A DNA stretch of 64,000 nucleotides, taken from contig NZ_LT670849.1 in the NCBI RefSeq assembly GCF_900142985.1, positions 124,001 to 188,000 on the forward strand, in the 5' to 3' direction. Shown here piece by piece: positions 8,910 to 18,462 of the stretch. The DNA is from Bradyrhizobium erythrophlei (GTDB lineage: Bacteria; Pseudomonadota; Alphaproteobacteria; Rhizobiales; Xanthobacteraceae). The notes under the pieces are model-generated. The model did no database searches. It saw only the letters and a program-made list of their open reading frames with translations, and was not told the DNA's origin. The position numbers and the translations under genes are program-made. How positions within the stretch are numbered: the first letter of the stretch is position 1; every line of letters starts with the position of its first letter.

Positions 8910-9812
8910 ATGCCGATCCGGTGCAGACCCGCCCGCGCGCAGGATCTGGAGCGAGCGGACCGGCTCGTCGTCGCCAGCATTAACGACCTCACCGTACGTC
9001 ACGGCTTTGGAGCGATGGCCGTTTCGCATCCGCCCCATTTTTAGTTATTTTCGTTGCAGGACGATCCCGGCGGCCTGTGGGTGGCGGAAGAAGGCGATGA
9101 AATCCTCGGCTTCGCATGGAGCTGGACCTGCGGCGATCTGTGGTTTCTCGCGCAGTTATTCGTGTCACCCGGACATCAAGGCCGCAGCATCGGCAACGAA
9201 TTGCTGCAACGAACATTTGAACATGCGCAAAATTCCGGTGCGACCACCAGGGCTCTGATCACCTTCACCTTCAACCGGGTATCGCAAGGCCTTTATATTC
9301 GCCACGGACTATTCCCGCGGTTTCCGATTTACTTTTTCGACGTCACACGTGATCGTCTGCTGGGCCGGCCACCGGGCGCGCAATTCCGACATGCCCGGCT
9401 CGAAGAGACTGCCTCGGACCTGAAGAGCCTTGCCGAAATTGACGCCCGCGTGCTGGGCATATCGCGCGAGAAGCATCACCGGTATCTGATCAATGAGCCC
9501 GCGACGCGAGGCGTGGCCCTTTACGCCGGGGACGACTGCGTTGGCTATGCTTATGTCAGTAGCAGCGGCCACATCGGACCTCTCGCGGTCTCGCGGCCCG
9601 ACGCACTTGCCACCGCCTTCAGGACCGCCATCGCCTTGGCCGCGGAGAGCAGCGCTTCGAAGGTCTCGGCATTTCTTCCTGGCGCAAGCGAGATGGCTTT
9701 GAGCATCGCGGTCGAACATGGGATGCGAATCACGTTTCCCATGCTCCTGATGTCGACCCGAGATTTCGGCGATTGGACTAGATATCTGCCCCGCAATCCG
9801 GGTTTCATGTAA
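8910..9812 (+). pseudogene. GNAT N-acetyltransferase interrupted by an in-frame amber codon
   Basis: The frame from ATG 8910 reads a normal GNAT start (MPIRCRPARAQDLERADRL), hits TAG at 9042-9044 after 44 codons, and continues in the same frame for 255 more codons to 9812. The join reads HFxLFSLQDDPGGLWVAEEG, where a residue such as Gln would fit the stop, consistent with a CAG-to-TAG change. The acetyl-CoA motif follows (VSPGHQGRSIGNELL, about residues 85-105). A second half (about 155-300) looks like a second, weaker GNAT-like domain. Without suppression only a fragment could be made, for example from the TTG at 9054. The function was probably lost recently, since the rest is undamaged. Confidence 0.82.
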
Positions 9813-9895
9813 TTGCGAGACTTGGGCGGCTTTTTCCTTGGCCGCATGCGCCATATCGAAAGGTGCGTTGTCCGTTCATAGCGCTTGGTCCACAT

Positions 9896-9931
9896 GAAAA
9901 CCCCGGAAAGCCCAGGCTTTCCGGGGTTTTG
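9896..9931. terminator. Rho-independent terminator shared by the GNAT and TRAP binding-protein genes
   Basis: A 12-bp perfect stem (9901-9912 with 9915-9926) with A-run and T-run on the two sides, placed between convergent genes. It is nearly identical to 1774-1809, and both are preceded by GGTCCACAT. Confidence 0.93.
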
Positions 9932-9950
9932 TTTTGTCGGCCGCTTTGGA

Positions 9951-11039
9951 TCAGATCTGCGCGTGGCGCGCCATGAAGTTGTCGTAGCCGACTTCGGCGA
10001 CCTGGATCCACTGATATCCCGTGCTGGAATAAGCCGTCAGCGAATCCAGCAGCTTCTTGAAATTGGGGTTGGTGGCGGCGACTTCCGCATGCAGTTCTCT
10101 CGCCGCCTTGAAGCTCGCCTCCATGATCGGCTGCGAGAACCCGTGCAGCTTGGCGCCGCCCGCCAGCAGCTTCTTCAGCGCGGTCGGATTGACCGTGTCG
10201 TACTTCGCCATCATCCAGTTGTTGGCGAGGTGGCCAGCCTGCTCGAGGATGTTCTGATAGTACTTCGGCAGCGCATTCCATTTGTCGAGATTGATCATCG
10301 CAAGCAGCATCGGGCCGCCTTCCCACCAGCCGGGATAATAGTAATGCGGCGCGACCTTGTAGAGGCCGAGCTTCTCGTCGTCATAGGGACCGACCCACTC
10401 GGCGGCATCGATCGTGCCTTTTTCCAGCGCCGGATAGATGTCGCCGCCGGCAAGCTGCTGCGGCACGCAGCCGAGCTTCTGCATCACGCGACCGGCAAAG
10501 CCGCCGATGCGGAATTTCAACCCTTCCAGGTCGGCAACCGTGTTGATCTCCTTGCGGAACCAGCCACCCATCTGACACGTGGTGTTGCCCGCGAGCAGCG
10601 AGGTGACGTTGTAGTTTTTGTAGAACTCGTTCAGCAGCTCCTTGCCGCCGCCGAGCATGTACCAGGCCTGGTTGAGGCGCGCATTGGGACCGAACGGGAT
10701 CGAGGAGCCGAACGTGAAGGTCGCATCCTTGCCGAAATAATAATAGGACGCGGTGTGGCCCATCTCGACGGTGCCGTTCTGCACGGCATCGAGCACCTGC
10801 AAGCCAGGCACGATTTCGCCGGCCGCAAACGTCTGAATCTGAAACTTGTTGTCGGTGGCCTCACCGACCACCTTGGCCATCACCTCGGCCGCACCATGCA
10901 ACGTGTCGAGCGATTTCGGCCAGCTCGTCGTCATGCGCCACTTCAGCTCCGGCATCGATTGCGCAATCGCCGGAGCTGCGACGCTGGCCGCCGCCGCGGC
11001 CCCTATTCCCGTGACCTTGATAAAGTCGCGACGCTTCAT
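9951..11039 (-). CDS. dctP: TRAP transporter substrate-binding protein (DctP family), copy 1
   Basis: The ATG at 11039, preceded by AAGGGAAGGGAATTC, is chosen. An upstream in-frame extension to 11135 would bury the signal peptide. The 362-residue product starts MKRRDFIKVTG, a twin-arginine-like signal ending near AIAQ. The mature part is a DctP/TakP-type periplasmic binding protein ([39 protein letters not shown]; the conserved Arg in LKFRIGG contacts a carboxylate in this family). It is adjacent to a paralogue of identical length at 11212-12300. Likely ligands are keto acids or other carboxylates, by subfamily only. It has no permease of its own nearby other than DctM at 148. Confidence 0.92.
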   Translation of the reverse strand: MKRRDFIKVTGIGAAAAASVAAPAIAQSMPELKWRMTTSWPKSLDTLHGAAEVMAKVVGEATDNKFQIQTFAAGEIVPGLQVLDAVQNGTVEMGHTASYYYFGKDATFTFGSSIPFGPNARLNQAWYMLGGGKELLNEFYKNYNVTSLLAGNTTCQMGGWFRKEINTVADLEGLKFRIGGFAGRVMQKLGCVPQQLAGGDIYPALEKGTIDAAEWVGPYDDEKLGLYKVAPHYYYPGWWEGGPMLLAMINLDKWNALPKYYQNILEQAGHLANNWMMAKYDTVNPTALKKLLAGGAKLHGFSQPIMEASFKAARELHAEVAATNPNFKKLLDSLTAYSSTGYQWIQVAEVGYDNFMARHAQI

Positions 11040-11157
11040 TGAATTCCCTTCCCTTGCCGTTTGATGATCTGTGTCAGCCTTCGTTTCGAGGCCTTGGTAT
11101 TTCCGAGCATGAAGCATCCGATTTCGGATTTCCATGTCGATCTCTCATCTCGCAACG

Positions 11158-11188
11158 CAAAAAGCCCGGCGTCTTGCGACGCCGGGCC
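11158..11188 (-). terminator. Terminator after the second TRAP binding-protein gene
   Basis: A 10-bp stem GCCCGGCGTC (11164-11173 with 11178-11187), four-base loop, followed on the minus strand by a T-run (11159-11163). It separates the two binding-protein genes, suggesting partly independent transcription. Confidence 0.85.
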
Positions 11189-11211
11189 TCCGGACACGCT
11201 TAAATGGACAA

Positions 11212-12300
<1,089 letters not shown>

Positions 12301-12446
12301 CTAAGGCATCTCCTTGATCGACATTTCCCGAAATTGAACGGAGCTCTTCTTTCGGCTCTAAACCCGGCTTAACACGGAAGCCGGTCCGGCCAAAACCACA
12401 TCAACGCGTTGATTCAACGAAAGTCTGATATGAAATTGGAGCTTGA

Positions 12447-13580
12447 TCAGGCCGCCGCGTGGGTAGCTTTAAGCTGGTCGCGGACCTTGGATGCAATCTC
12501 CCGGTAGATCGCCGCATACGGCCCCTTCGGCTCGCTCTCGACGACGGGAGTGCCACTATCAGACGTGGTGCGGATTGAGATGTGCAGCGGGATTTCGCCG
12601 AGAAACGGTACCCCGAGACGCTCGGCCTCATGGCGCGCGCCGCCATGGCCGAAAATGTCCGACTGCGTGCCGCAATGCGGGCACTGGAAGTAGCTCATGT
12701 TCTCGATGATGCCTAGCACGGGGACATTGACCTTCGTGAACATTGCCAGTCCGCGCCGCGCATCGATCAGCGACAGGTCCTGCGGCGTCGAAATGATGAT
12801 CGCGCCCTTGAGCGGCACGTTCTGCGCCAGCGTCAACTGCGCATCGCCAGTGCCCGGCGGCATGTCGACCACCAAAACATCCAGCGCGCCCCAGGCGACG
12901 TCACGCAACATCTGCGTCACCGCCGACATCACCATCGGCCCGCGCCAGATCATCGCGGTCTCTTCTTCGACCAGGAAGCCGATCGACATGATCGACAAGC
13001 CGAAGCGCTGAAGCGGGATCATCTTGCGCTCGTCGTTCAACTGCGGCTTGCCGCGAAGGCCGGTCAAACGCGGCACCGACGGCCCGTAGATATCGGCGTC
13101 GAGCAGACCGACGCGCAAACCGAGATCGCGCAAGCCCAGCGCGAGATTGAGCGCGGTGGTCGATTTTCCGACGCCGCCCTTGCCGGAGGCAACCGCAATG
13201 ACAGCCGCAACGCCTGGAATTTCGGCCTGCTTCGCCATCGGCGAGGCCCCACCCGGAGGCCCGCGGTGAGCCGCCACGTTCTGCACGCCATGGCCGTGCC
13301 GGTGTGGCTGTGGCGGAGCCGCCGCGGCCCCTGCCTTTCGTTCGGCGGTCAGCGCGACCATGACGACTTCGACGCCGGGAATGGCCCGCACGGCAGCTTC
13401 GGCTGCCGCACGAACGCTTTCCCAGGCGCGCGCTTCGGTGGCTTCCACGTTGATCGAGAAAAACACCTTGCCGTCATTGGCCGTGATCGGCGACAGCACG
13501 CCTGCATTGGACAGGCTCACGCCGCGCGGCGTGGCCACCTTGCTAAGGGCATCCTGGACTTGTTGCTGCGTCGCGCCCAC
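12447..13580 (-). CDS. apbC: Iron-sulfur cluster carrier P-loop ATPase (Mrp/ApbC)
   Basis: A 377-residue protein with a GTG start and AGGAGA upstream. Residues 1-85 are a MIP18/DUF59-like domain. A Pro/His-rich linker (about 88-115) leads to the ParA/MinD-type ATPase with deviant Walker A SGKGGVGKST, LLDADIYGPS, and VVDMPPGTGDAQLT. The CxxC pair in FQCPHCG (about residue 295-300) binds the bridging [4Fe-4S] cluster in this family. The role is cytosolic assembly or transfer of Fe-S clusters. It is monocistronic by appearance, between the TRAP genes and a VOC gene on the same strand. Confidence 0.95.
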   Translation of the reverse strand: MGATQQQVQDALSKVATPRGVSLSNAGVLSPITANDGKVFFSINVEATEARAWESVRAAAEAAVRAIPGVEVVMVALTAERKAGAAAAPPQPHRHGHGVQNVAAHRGPPGGASPMAKQAEIPGVAAVIAVASGKGGVGKSTTALNLALGLRDLGLRVGLLDADIYGPSVPRLTGLRGKPQLNDERKMIPLQRFGLSIMSIGFLVEEETAMIWRGPMVMSAVTQMLRDVAWGALDVLVVDMPPGTGDAQLTLAQNVPLKGAIIISTPQDLSLIDARRGLAMFTKVNVPVLGIIENMSYFQCPHCGTQSDIFGHGGARHEAERLGVPFLGEIPLHISIRTTSDSGTPVVESEPKGPYAAIYREIASKVRDQLKATHAAA

Positions 13581-13636
13581 GGGGCATCTCCTGAATATTT
13601 TCGGATGCGACCGTTAGAGCGTTCCGGCGCTAAAAT

Positions 13637-14071
13637 CTAGCGCCTGCCGGGATCGTCGGTCCGCTCGAGCGGACGCTCGCCCTGCTCCTTGGCGGCCTCG
13701 TAATTCAGCTCGATCATCACCCCATTTGGGTCGTTGACGAAGATCTGCCAGAGGTCGCCGCCCGGAACCTGCCGCGCGTCGAACGGCATTTTCTTGGACT
13801 GAAGCCGGGCCTTCATGGCGTCGAAGCCGCGGCTCACGAAGGCCACGTGATGGACCACGCCGGAATCGGCCTTCTGCGCCTCTGCCGTCGGCGAAATATC
13901 GACCAGGTGCACCACCGCCTTGCCCTCGCTGTACATCCAGGCGCCGGGAAAGGCGAAATTCGGCCGTTCGCCCTTTTCGAGGCCCAGGACGTCCTCGTAG
14001 AACCGTACGGTTTCGGCGAGATGGCGGGTCCGGATATTGAAATGGTCAAGCACGCCCACGCTCATGGACAT
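13637..14071 (-). CDS. VOC-family (glyoxalase/dioxygenase fold) protein
   Basis: A 144-residue single VOC module: LDHFNIRTRHLAETVRFYEDVLG at the start carries the first metal-ligand His, VHHVAFV the middle, and DPNGVMIELNYE the final Glu. The metal ligand set of a divalent-metal VOC enzyme therefore appears complete. Substrate cannot be assigned; relatives act on methylglyoxal adducts, methylmalonyl-CoA or aromatic diols. It lies on the same strand as and 56 bp upstream of the Mrp gene, with no other hint of pathway. Confidence 0.85.
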   Translation of the reverse strand: MSMSVGVLDHFNIRTRHLAETVRFYEDVLGLEKGERPNFAFPGAWMYSEGKAVVHLVDISPTAEAQKADSGVVHHVAFVSRGFDAMKARLQSKKMPFDARQVPGGDLWQIFVNDPNGVMIELNYEAAKEQGERPLERTDDPGRR

Positions 14072-14291
14072 AGGTTATCTCTCCCTTTTTGTTTTGAAAC
14101 TCGACACCTCGACGATGCTAGCATAAAACCACGCCCGCCCGCCAAATGGAGGCTTTGCCAGTCCTTTAGGCATGCTCTCGATGCGCGCGGGTTTAAGGCG
14201 GGCCTGTTTCGAGCACGAAAGCCAGTCACCCGTCTCTCTTCCAGATCATGCCCGGCCACCAATGCGCCGGCAGAACCCCAGGATTGCACAA

Positions 14292-15161
14292 ATGGCTAAA
14301 GTCGCTTTTCTCGGTCTCGGCGTCATGGGCTACCCCATGGCAGGGCACCTCGTCGCCAAGGGCGGCCATGAGGTGACGGTCTACAACCGGACCCCGGCGA
14401 AGGCCAAACAATGGGCCGAGAAGTTCAAGGGCAAGACCGCCGCGACGCCAAAGGCCGCGGCCGAAGGCCAGGATTTCGTGATGTGCTGCGTCGGCAACGA
14501 CAACGACCTGCGCGCGGTCACGATCGGCGCCGACGGCGCCTTTGCCGGCATGAAGAAGGGCGCAACCTTCGTCGACCACACCACAGCTTCCGCCGAGGTC
14601 GCCCGTGAGCTCGATGCGGCGGCCACCAAGGCCGGCTTCCAGTTCGTCGACGCGCCCGTGTCCGGTGGACAGGCCGGCGCTGAAAACGGCGTGCTCACGG
14701 TGATGTGCGGCGGCAGCAAAGAGGCTTACGCCGGTGCCGAACCTGTGATCGCCGCCTATGCGCGGATGTGCAAGCTGCTCGGCCCCGCGGGAAGTGGCCA
14801 GCTCACCAAGATGGTGAACCAGATCTGCATCGCCGGTCTCGTGCAGGGGCTTTCCGAGGGCATCCATTTTGCGAAGAAGTCGGGTCTCGACATTGCGTCT
14901 GTGATCGAAACCATCTCCAAGGGCGCGGCGCAGTCCTGGCAGATGGAGAACCGCTACAAGACCATGAACGAGGGCAAATACGATTTCGGCTTTGCGGTCG
15001 AATGGATGCGCAAGGACCTGTCGATCTGCCTCGCCGAAGCCCGCCGCAACGGCGCGCACCTGCCGGCGACCGCGCTGGTCGATCAGTTCTACTCGGAAGT
15101 CGAGAAGATGGGCGGCAAGCGCTGGGATACGTCGAGCCTGCTGGCGCGGCTGGAGAAATAA
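14292..15161 (+). CDS. NAD(P)-dependent beta-hydroxyacid dehydrogenase (3-hydroxyisobutyrate/tartronate semialdehyde type)
   Basis: The ATG at 14292 (MAKVAFLGLGVMG) places the Rossmann glycine motif GLGVMG at the very N-terminus as usual; the open frame further upstream lacks family sequence. 289 residues. The substrate-binding motif DAPVSGGQAGAENG (about 118-131) and the catalytic Lys in GQLTKMVNQ (near 170) are present. The C-terminal helical domain is complete. The family oxidises or reduces small 3-hydroxy acids (3-hydroxyisobutyrate, tartronate semialdehyde). The neighbours do not decide which. The adjacent VOC gene is divergent. Confidence 0.9.
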   Translation: MAKVAFLGLGVMGYPMAGHLVAKGGHEVTVYNRTPAKAKQWAEKFKGKTAATPKAAAEGQDFVMCCVGNDNDLRAVTIGADGAFAGMKKGATFVDHTTASAEVARELDAAATKAGFQFVDAPVSGGQAGAENGVLTVMCGGSKEAYAGAEPVIAAYARMCKLLGPAGSGQLTKMVNQICIAGLVQGLSEGIHFAKKSGLDIASVIETISKGAAQSWQMENRYKTMNEGKYDFGFAVEWMRKDLSICLAEARRNGAHLPATALVDQFYSEVEKMGGKRWDTSSLLARLEK

Positions 15162-15267
15162 GCTCCACGCCGGCTCATCCGAAAAGGCCCCAGCGCCGCC
15201 CAAGTCGAGCATGATCGCTCGGCGGCGTTGGGTGAACGATCAAGCTCCGCCAAGCAAGGCGCCGGCT

Positions 15268-15501
15268 TCAATAGCCGCCGCCGCCACCGGCATTTTTGCG
15301 GTCGAAATCATCTTCATACTTGATTGAGGAATACGGGCTGGCTGAGGGATCGGCGGCGCTGGGACGCTGGTGCACGACCCTCATCTTCTTCTTGATATGC
15401 TTGTTGGTCGTCGCCGCCTCGGCTTGCGTGACGACTGGAACAACGAGCCACGATGTCGTCAGCATCGAGAGGATCAAAAAGCCGATCGCACGTTTCGCCA
15501 T
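15268..15501 (-). CDS. Small secreted protein of unknown function
   Basis: 77 residues with a clear signal peptide (MAKRAIGFLILSMLTTSWLV, cleavage near AEA), leaving a basic, then Ser/Pro-rich mature peptide of about 48 residues that ends in five glycines and a tyrosine. No family recognised. A homologue set in Bradyrhizobium would be expected but cannot be checked here. It is divergent from the histidine kinase gene, sharing the 15502-15821 spacer. Confidence 0.65.
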   Translation of the reverse strand: MAKRAIGFLILSMLTTSWLVVPVVTQAEAATTNKHIKKKMRVVHQRPSAADPSASPYSSIKYEDDFDRKNAGGGGGY

Positions 15502-15821
15502 GCATCTCTCCTGTCAGGCAAACAGCCCCCAATGAGAAACGACACCGCTGACAAACCAATATTCCTGAGACTGGATTCCTGGACCTGGTTTTGCTGTCCG
15601 CCGACATGGCTCTTCGACGACGGTTCCAAAGGCACTTGCTGACTTGCTGCGATGCCGTGCGATCGCCGGCAACGCGACCTCGCCAAGCCCTGCGCTTAAC
15701 CTCTTATTAACGAGAATTTTTAGGTTCTTAAGCACCCTCTTAATGATTTAGCGCAAGAGATAGACGATGCAAAAGCTCGCCCGGGGCGTGGGGTAATGGC
15801 GGGCAGGATTTGTGTTGTCTG
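15502..15821. other. Spacer between divergent genes, with CtrA-like box
   Basis: 320 bp without a supported gene. It becomes AT-rich from 15695 on. A TTAA-N7-TTAA site lies at 15696-15710 and a near miss with eight spacer bases at 15728-15743. Confidence 0.6.
15696..15710 (+). promoter_or_regulatory. Candidate CtrA binding site (TTAA-N7-TTAA)
   Basis: The full bipartite CtrA consensus is present 111 bp before the start of the membrane histidine kinase gene. CtrA is the alphaproteobacterial cell-cycle regulator. One site of this simplicity can occur by chance, but its position in a promoter spacer and the near-copy 18 bp on support it. Confidence 0.5.
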
Positions 15822-17429
15822 ATGAGTAATTCCGCTGAAAAGCCAGAGGTTGTGCAGCTTCCTGCTGAATCGCCTGGCACGGCGCCCGTCGCCAGCCGGC
15901 GCGCCTCGGCACAGCGGGTGCGCGAGGCGCGCGACCGGTTAACATCATCAAGCGGAACCCGGCCGGCTTTCGACAGCGAGGTGCTCCGGCAGTATGCGCA
16001 AACGCGTCTGTCGGCTTCCTACGTCGTCATGCTCCTGATCGTGGCGACCGGCCTGTTGTTCGGCTTCTGGATGCCACCGGTGTCGGTCGCGGCGTGGACC
16101 TGCGGTCTGCTCTGCATCCACACCGCCATCATCCGCAGTTGCAGCCAGTTCATCGCCGCCCAGCCGTCGTCGCTGGCCGCGACCCGCACATGGCGTACCC
16201 GTTTCATCGTTCTCGATCTGCTGTACGGGCTGGGCTGGACTGCGCTCTTGATCCACCCTTCCGGCTTCGACGTCGTCTCCAATACGCTCATCATGTTCCT
16301 GATGCTGGTGATCGTTGCGGTGTCGAGCATGCTGGCGGCCAGTCTGCCGATCGCAGCCCTTGCGGCGACGGCGCCGGTGACGGCGGCGATTGCGGTCAAC
16401 TTCACGCTCGGCGGCACCTTCGACAATTACGTGCTGGCGCTGCTCGCGCTCGCGGCGGAAGGATATTTTGCGCTTTTGGCGCATCGGCTGCATTCGGCGA
16501 CGCTGGCGACGCTGGAAGCGCGCGCCGAAAAGGACGCCCTGATCGGCGAACTCGAGCAGGCCAAGGCCATTTCAGATGAAGCCCGGCATCGCGCGGAAGC
16601 CGCCAATGTCGCCAAGTCGCGATTCCTCGCGCAAATGAGCCACGAGCTGCGCACGCCCCTGAACGCGATCCTCGGCTTCTCCGAAGTGATGAAAAGCGAG
16701 ATCTTCGGCGGGCATACGGTGCCGGTTTATCGGGAGTACTCTTCCGACATCCATAATTCCGGCGTTCACCTGCTCAATCTCATCAACGAGATTCTCGACC
16801 TGTCGCGGATCGAGGCCGGCCGTTACGAGCTGAACGAAGAAGCCGTCTCGCTGGTGCATGTCGTTTCCGACTGCAACCACCTGCTCAAGCTGCGCGCCAC
16901 CAACCGCGGCATCACCATTCACGAAGTGTTCGAGAAAGACATGCCGCGCATCTGGGGCGACGAGCGCGCGGTGCGGCAAATCGTGCTCAACCTGCTGTCG
17001 AATTCGATCAAGTTCACGCCGCAAGGCGGCGAGATCTGGCTGAAGGTCGGCTGGACTGCTTCCGGAGGCCAGTATCTCAGCGTCAAGGACACCGGCTCGG
17101 GCATTGCGGAGGACGAAATCCCGATCGTGCTGGCGTCATTCGGGCAAGGCTCCAATTCGATCAAGTCGGCCGAACAGGGCGCGGGCCTTGGCCTGCCGAT
17201 CGCCAAGAGCCTGATCGACATGCATGGCGGCACCTTCACGCTGAAATCCAAACTTCGCATCGGCACCGAGGTAATCGTCACCTTCCCGCCGGAGCGGGTG
17301 ATGTCGGCGCTCGGCCCGATGTCGGAGGATGCGCCACCGCTGCAACCGGAAACCACGAACGGCAAGACCGCTGACGCTGCTTCCTCCGTCCGTCACAAAC
17401 CGATCCTGAGCGCCGGAACCGGGTTGTAG
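15822..17429 (+). CDS. Membrane-anchored sensor histidine kinase
   Basis: The ATG at 15822 (MSNSAEKPEV) is preferred over a TTG at 15810. 535 residues: a cytoplasmic N-tail of about 65, a membrane region of roughly six hydrophobic segments (about 66-215), a short coiled coil, then the HisKA domain with His near 273 (SHELRTPLNAILGFSEVM), the N box NLLSNSIKFTPQGG, G1 DTGSGIAEDE and G2 GAGLGLPIAKSL. No receiver domain, so a separate response regulator is needed. The layout resembles the PleC/DivJ/PdhS-like kinases of alphaproteobacteria, which would fit the CtrA box upstream, but that identity is inference. Confidence 0.9.
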   Translation: MSNSAEKPEVVQLPAESPGTAPVASRRASAQRVREARDRLTSSSGTRPAFDSEVLRQYAQTRLSASYVVMLLIVATGLLFGFWMPPVSVAAWTCGLLCIHTAIIRSCSQFIAAQPSSLAATRTWRTRFIVLDLLYGLGWTALLIHPSGFDVVSNTLIMFLMLVIVAVSSMLAASLPIAALAATAPVTAAIAVNFTLGGTFDNYVLALLALAAEGYFALLAHRLHSATLATLEARAEKDALIGELEQAKAISDEARHRAEAANVAKSRFLAQMSHELRTPLNAILGFSEVMKSEIFGGHTVPVYREYSSDIHNSGVHLLNLINEILDLSRIEAGRYELNEEAVSLVHVVSDCNHLLKLRATNRGITIHEVFEKDMPRIWGDERAVRQIVLNLLSNSIKFTPQGGEIWLKVGWTASGGQYLSVKDTGSGIAEDEIPIVLASFGQGSNSIKSAEQGAGLGLPIAKSLIDMHGGTFTLKSKLRIGTEVIVTFPPERVMSALGPMSEDAPPLQPETTNGKTADAASSVRHKPILSAGTGL

Positions 17430-17467
17430 GGGTAGGCAAATCATTTAATTCGCTTCACTATCAAACG

Positions 17468-17677
17468 ATGAGCATAGAAACACCGTGTATCGCAGTCTGC
17501 ATGATGGATCCGAGAACCAACCTTTGTTTCGGTTGCGGGCGCACGCTCGCCGAGATCGCGCGCTGGCATCGCATGGACAATGCGGAGCGCTTGACCGTGA
17601 TGGCGGAATTGCCGGCGCGAATGGAGCAAGCCGGCTTGCAGCAGATCGCCCCGGCCAATCGTTCGAAGACCGGCTGA
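17468..17677 (+). CDS. DUF1289 family cysteine-rich protein
   Basis: 69 residues matching the DUF1289 pattern: CIAVCMMDPRTNLCFGCGRT followed by LAEIARWHRMDNAER. Four cysteines suggest binding of zinc or an Fe-S cluster; the function of the family is not established. It lies 38 bp after the kinase gene and 19 bp before the protease gene, all on the plus strand, so the three may be co-transcribed. Confidence 0.88.
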   Translation: MSIETPCIAVCMMDPRTNLCFGCGRTLAEIARWHRMDNAERLTVMAELPARMEQAGLQQIAPANRSKTG

Positions 17678-17696
17678 GCTACCGGCGAGGTGCGCT

Positions 17697-18218
17697 GTGA
17701 GCCGGATCCTGCTTGTGCTGGCCGTTTTGCTCGCCACCGCCGGCGCCGTCGTCGCCTATGGCGATCCCCACCAGATCGCGCGCGCCAAAAGCACGGTCTC
17801 AAGCACCGTCTCGAACCTGCTGCGGCCGCACGGGGCATCGATCCGCGCTGTGCAGATCGGCCGCGCACAAGGCGGCGAATTCGCGCTGCAAGCCAGGATC
17901 AACGGCGTCAACACGCCGATGGTGATCGACACCGGCGCGACCTCGGTCGTGCTCACCTATGAGACCGCAAAGGCGATCGGGCTTCCGCTCGAATTGCTTG
18001 AATACGACGTCGACGTCGAGACCGCGGGCGGCCACACCAAGGCTGCGCGGCTGACGCTGGACCGGCTTGCGATCGGCAAGCTGGTCGAGCGCTCGGTGCC
18101 AGCACTGGTGGTGCCGCACGGACAGATGAAGACGAACCTTTTGGGAATGAGTTTTCTCGACCGGCTGGAAAGCTGGGAAGTGCGTGCCGACAGCCTGATG
18201 CTGCGCGGCTATCCGTAA
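17697..18218 (+). CDS. Retropepsin-like aspartic protease (clan AA, TIGR02281 type)
   Basis: 173 residues from GTG. An N-terminal hydrophobic segment (ILLVLAVLLATAGAVVAY) anchors or exports the protein. The single catalytic motif is MVIDTGATSVVLTYE near residue 80, as in bacterial retropepsin-like proteins that work as homodimers; NLLGMSFLDRLESWEV is the conserved C-terminal part. The periplasmic role is unknown. Its last 75 bp lie in a direct repeat found again at 25847-25946, beside dusA. The original neighbour was probably dusA, in convergent orientation. Confidence 0.88.
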   Translation: MSRILLVLAVLLATAGAVVAYGDPHQIARAKSTVSSTVSNLLRPHGASIRAVQIGRAQGGEFALQARINGVNTPMVIDTGATSVVLTYETAKAIGLPLELLEYDVDVETAGGHTKAARLTLDRLAIGKLVERSVPALVVPHGQMKTNLLGMSFLDRLESWEVRADSLMLRGYP

Positions 18219-18244
18219 ATTAGGCAGCGATGGCTGCGGGACTG
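18144..18244. repeat. Direct repeat DR-left flanking the guanidine island
   Basis: 101 bp matching 25847-25946 except for one missing T in the right copy (GTTTTCTC versus GTTTCTC). It holds the end of the protease gene and, on the other strand, the last eight codons of dusA. The sequences diverge directly after GCGGGACTG. Confidence 0.95.
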
Positions 18245-18391
18245 GGAGGTCGGGGATAGCTGCTTTTGCCCTCAATGGACAGCGACGAATTCCTCTCTCG
18301 ATACGGACAGTACCCCGGTGAGCACCTCAAATGAGATGAACCTTGAGATCGTACTTGCGATGGCTGTTGGGCTTGCAGCTTCGCATCGTCT

Positions 18392-18413
18392 GCTCGTCGC
18401 AAATGCGACGAGC
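18392..18413 (-). terminator. Possible terminator of the porin gene
   Basis: A perfect 9-bp stem GCTCGTCGC/GCGACGAGC with a four-base loop, about 50 bp after the porin stop codon. It lacks a T-run, so intrinsic termination is uncertain. Confidence 0.4.
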
Positions 18414-18462
18414 GATAGCCTTCACTGAAGGCGAGGGATTTTAGATCCCCAAGGAGAAACAC

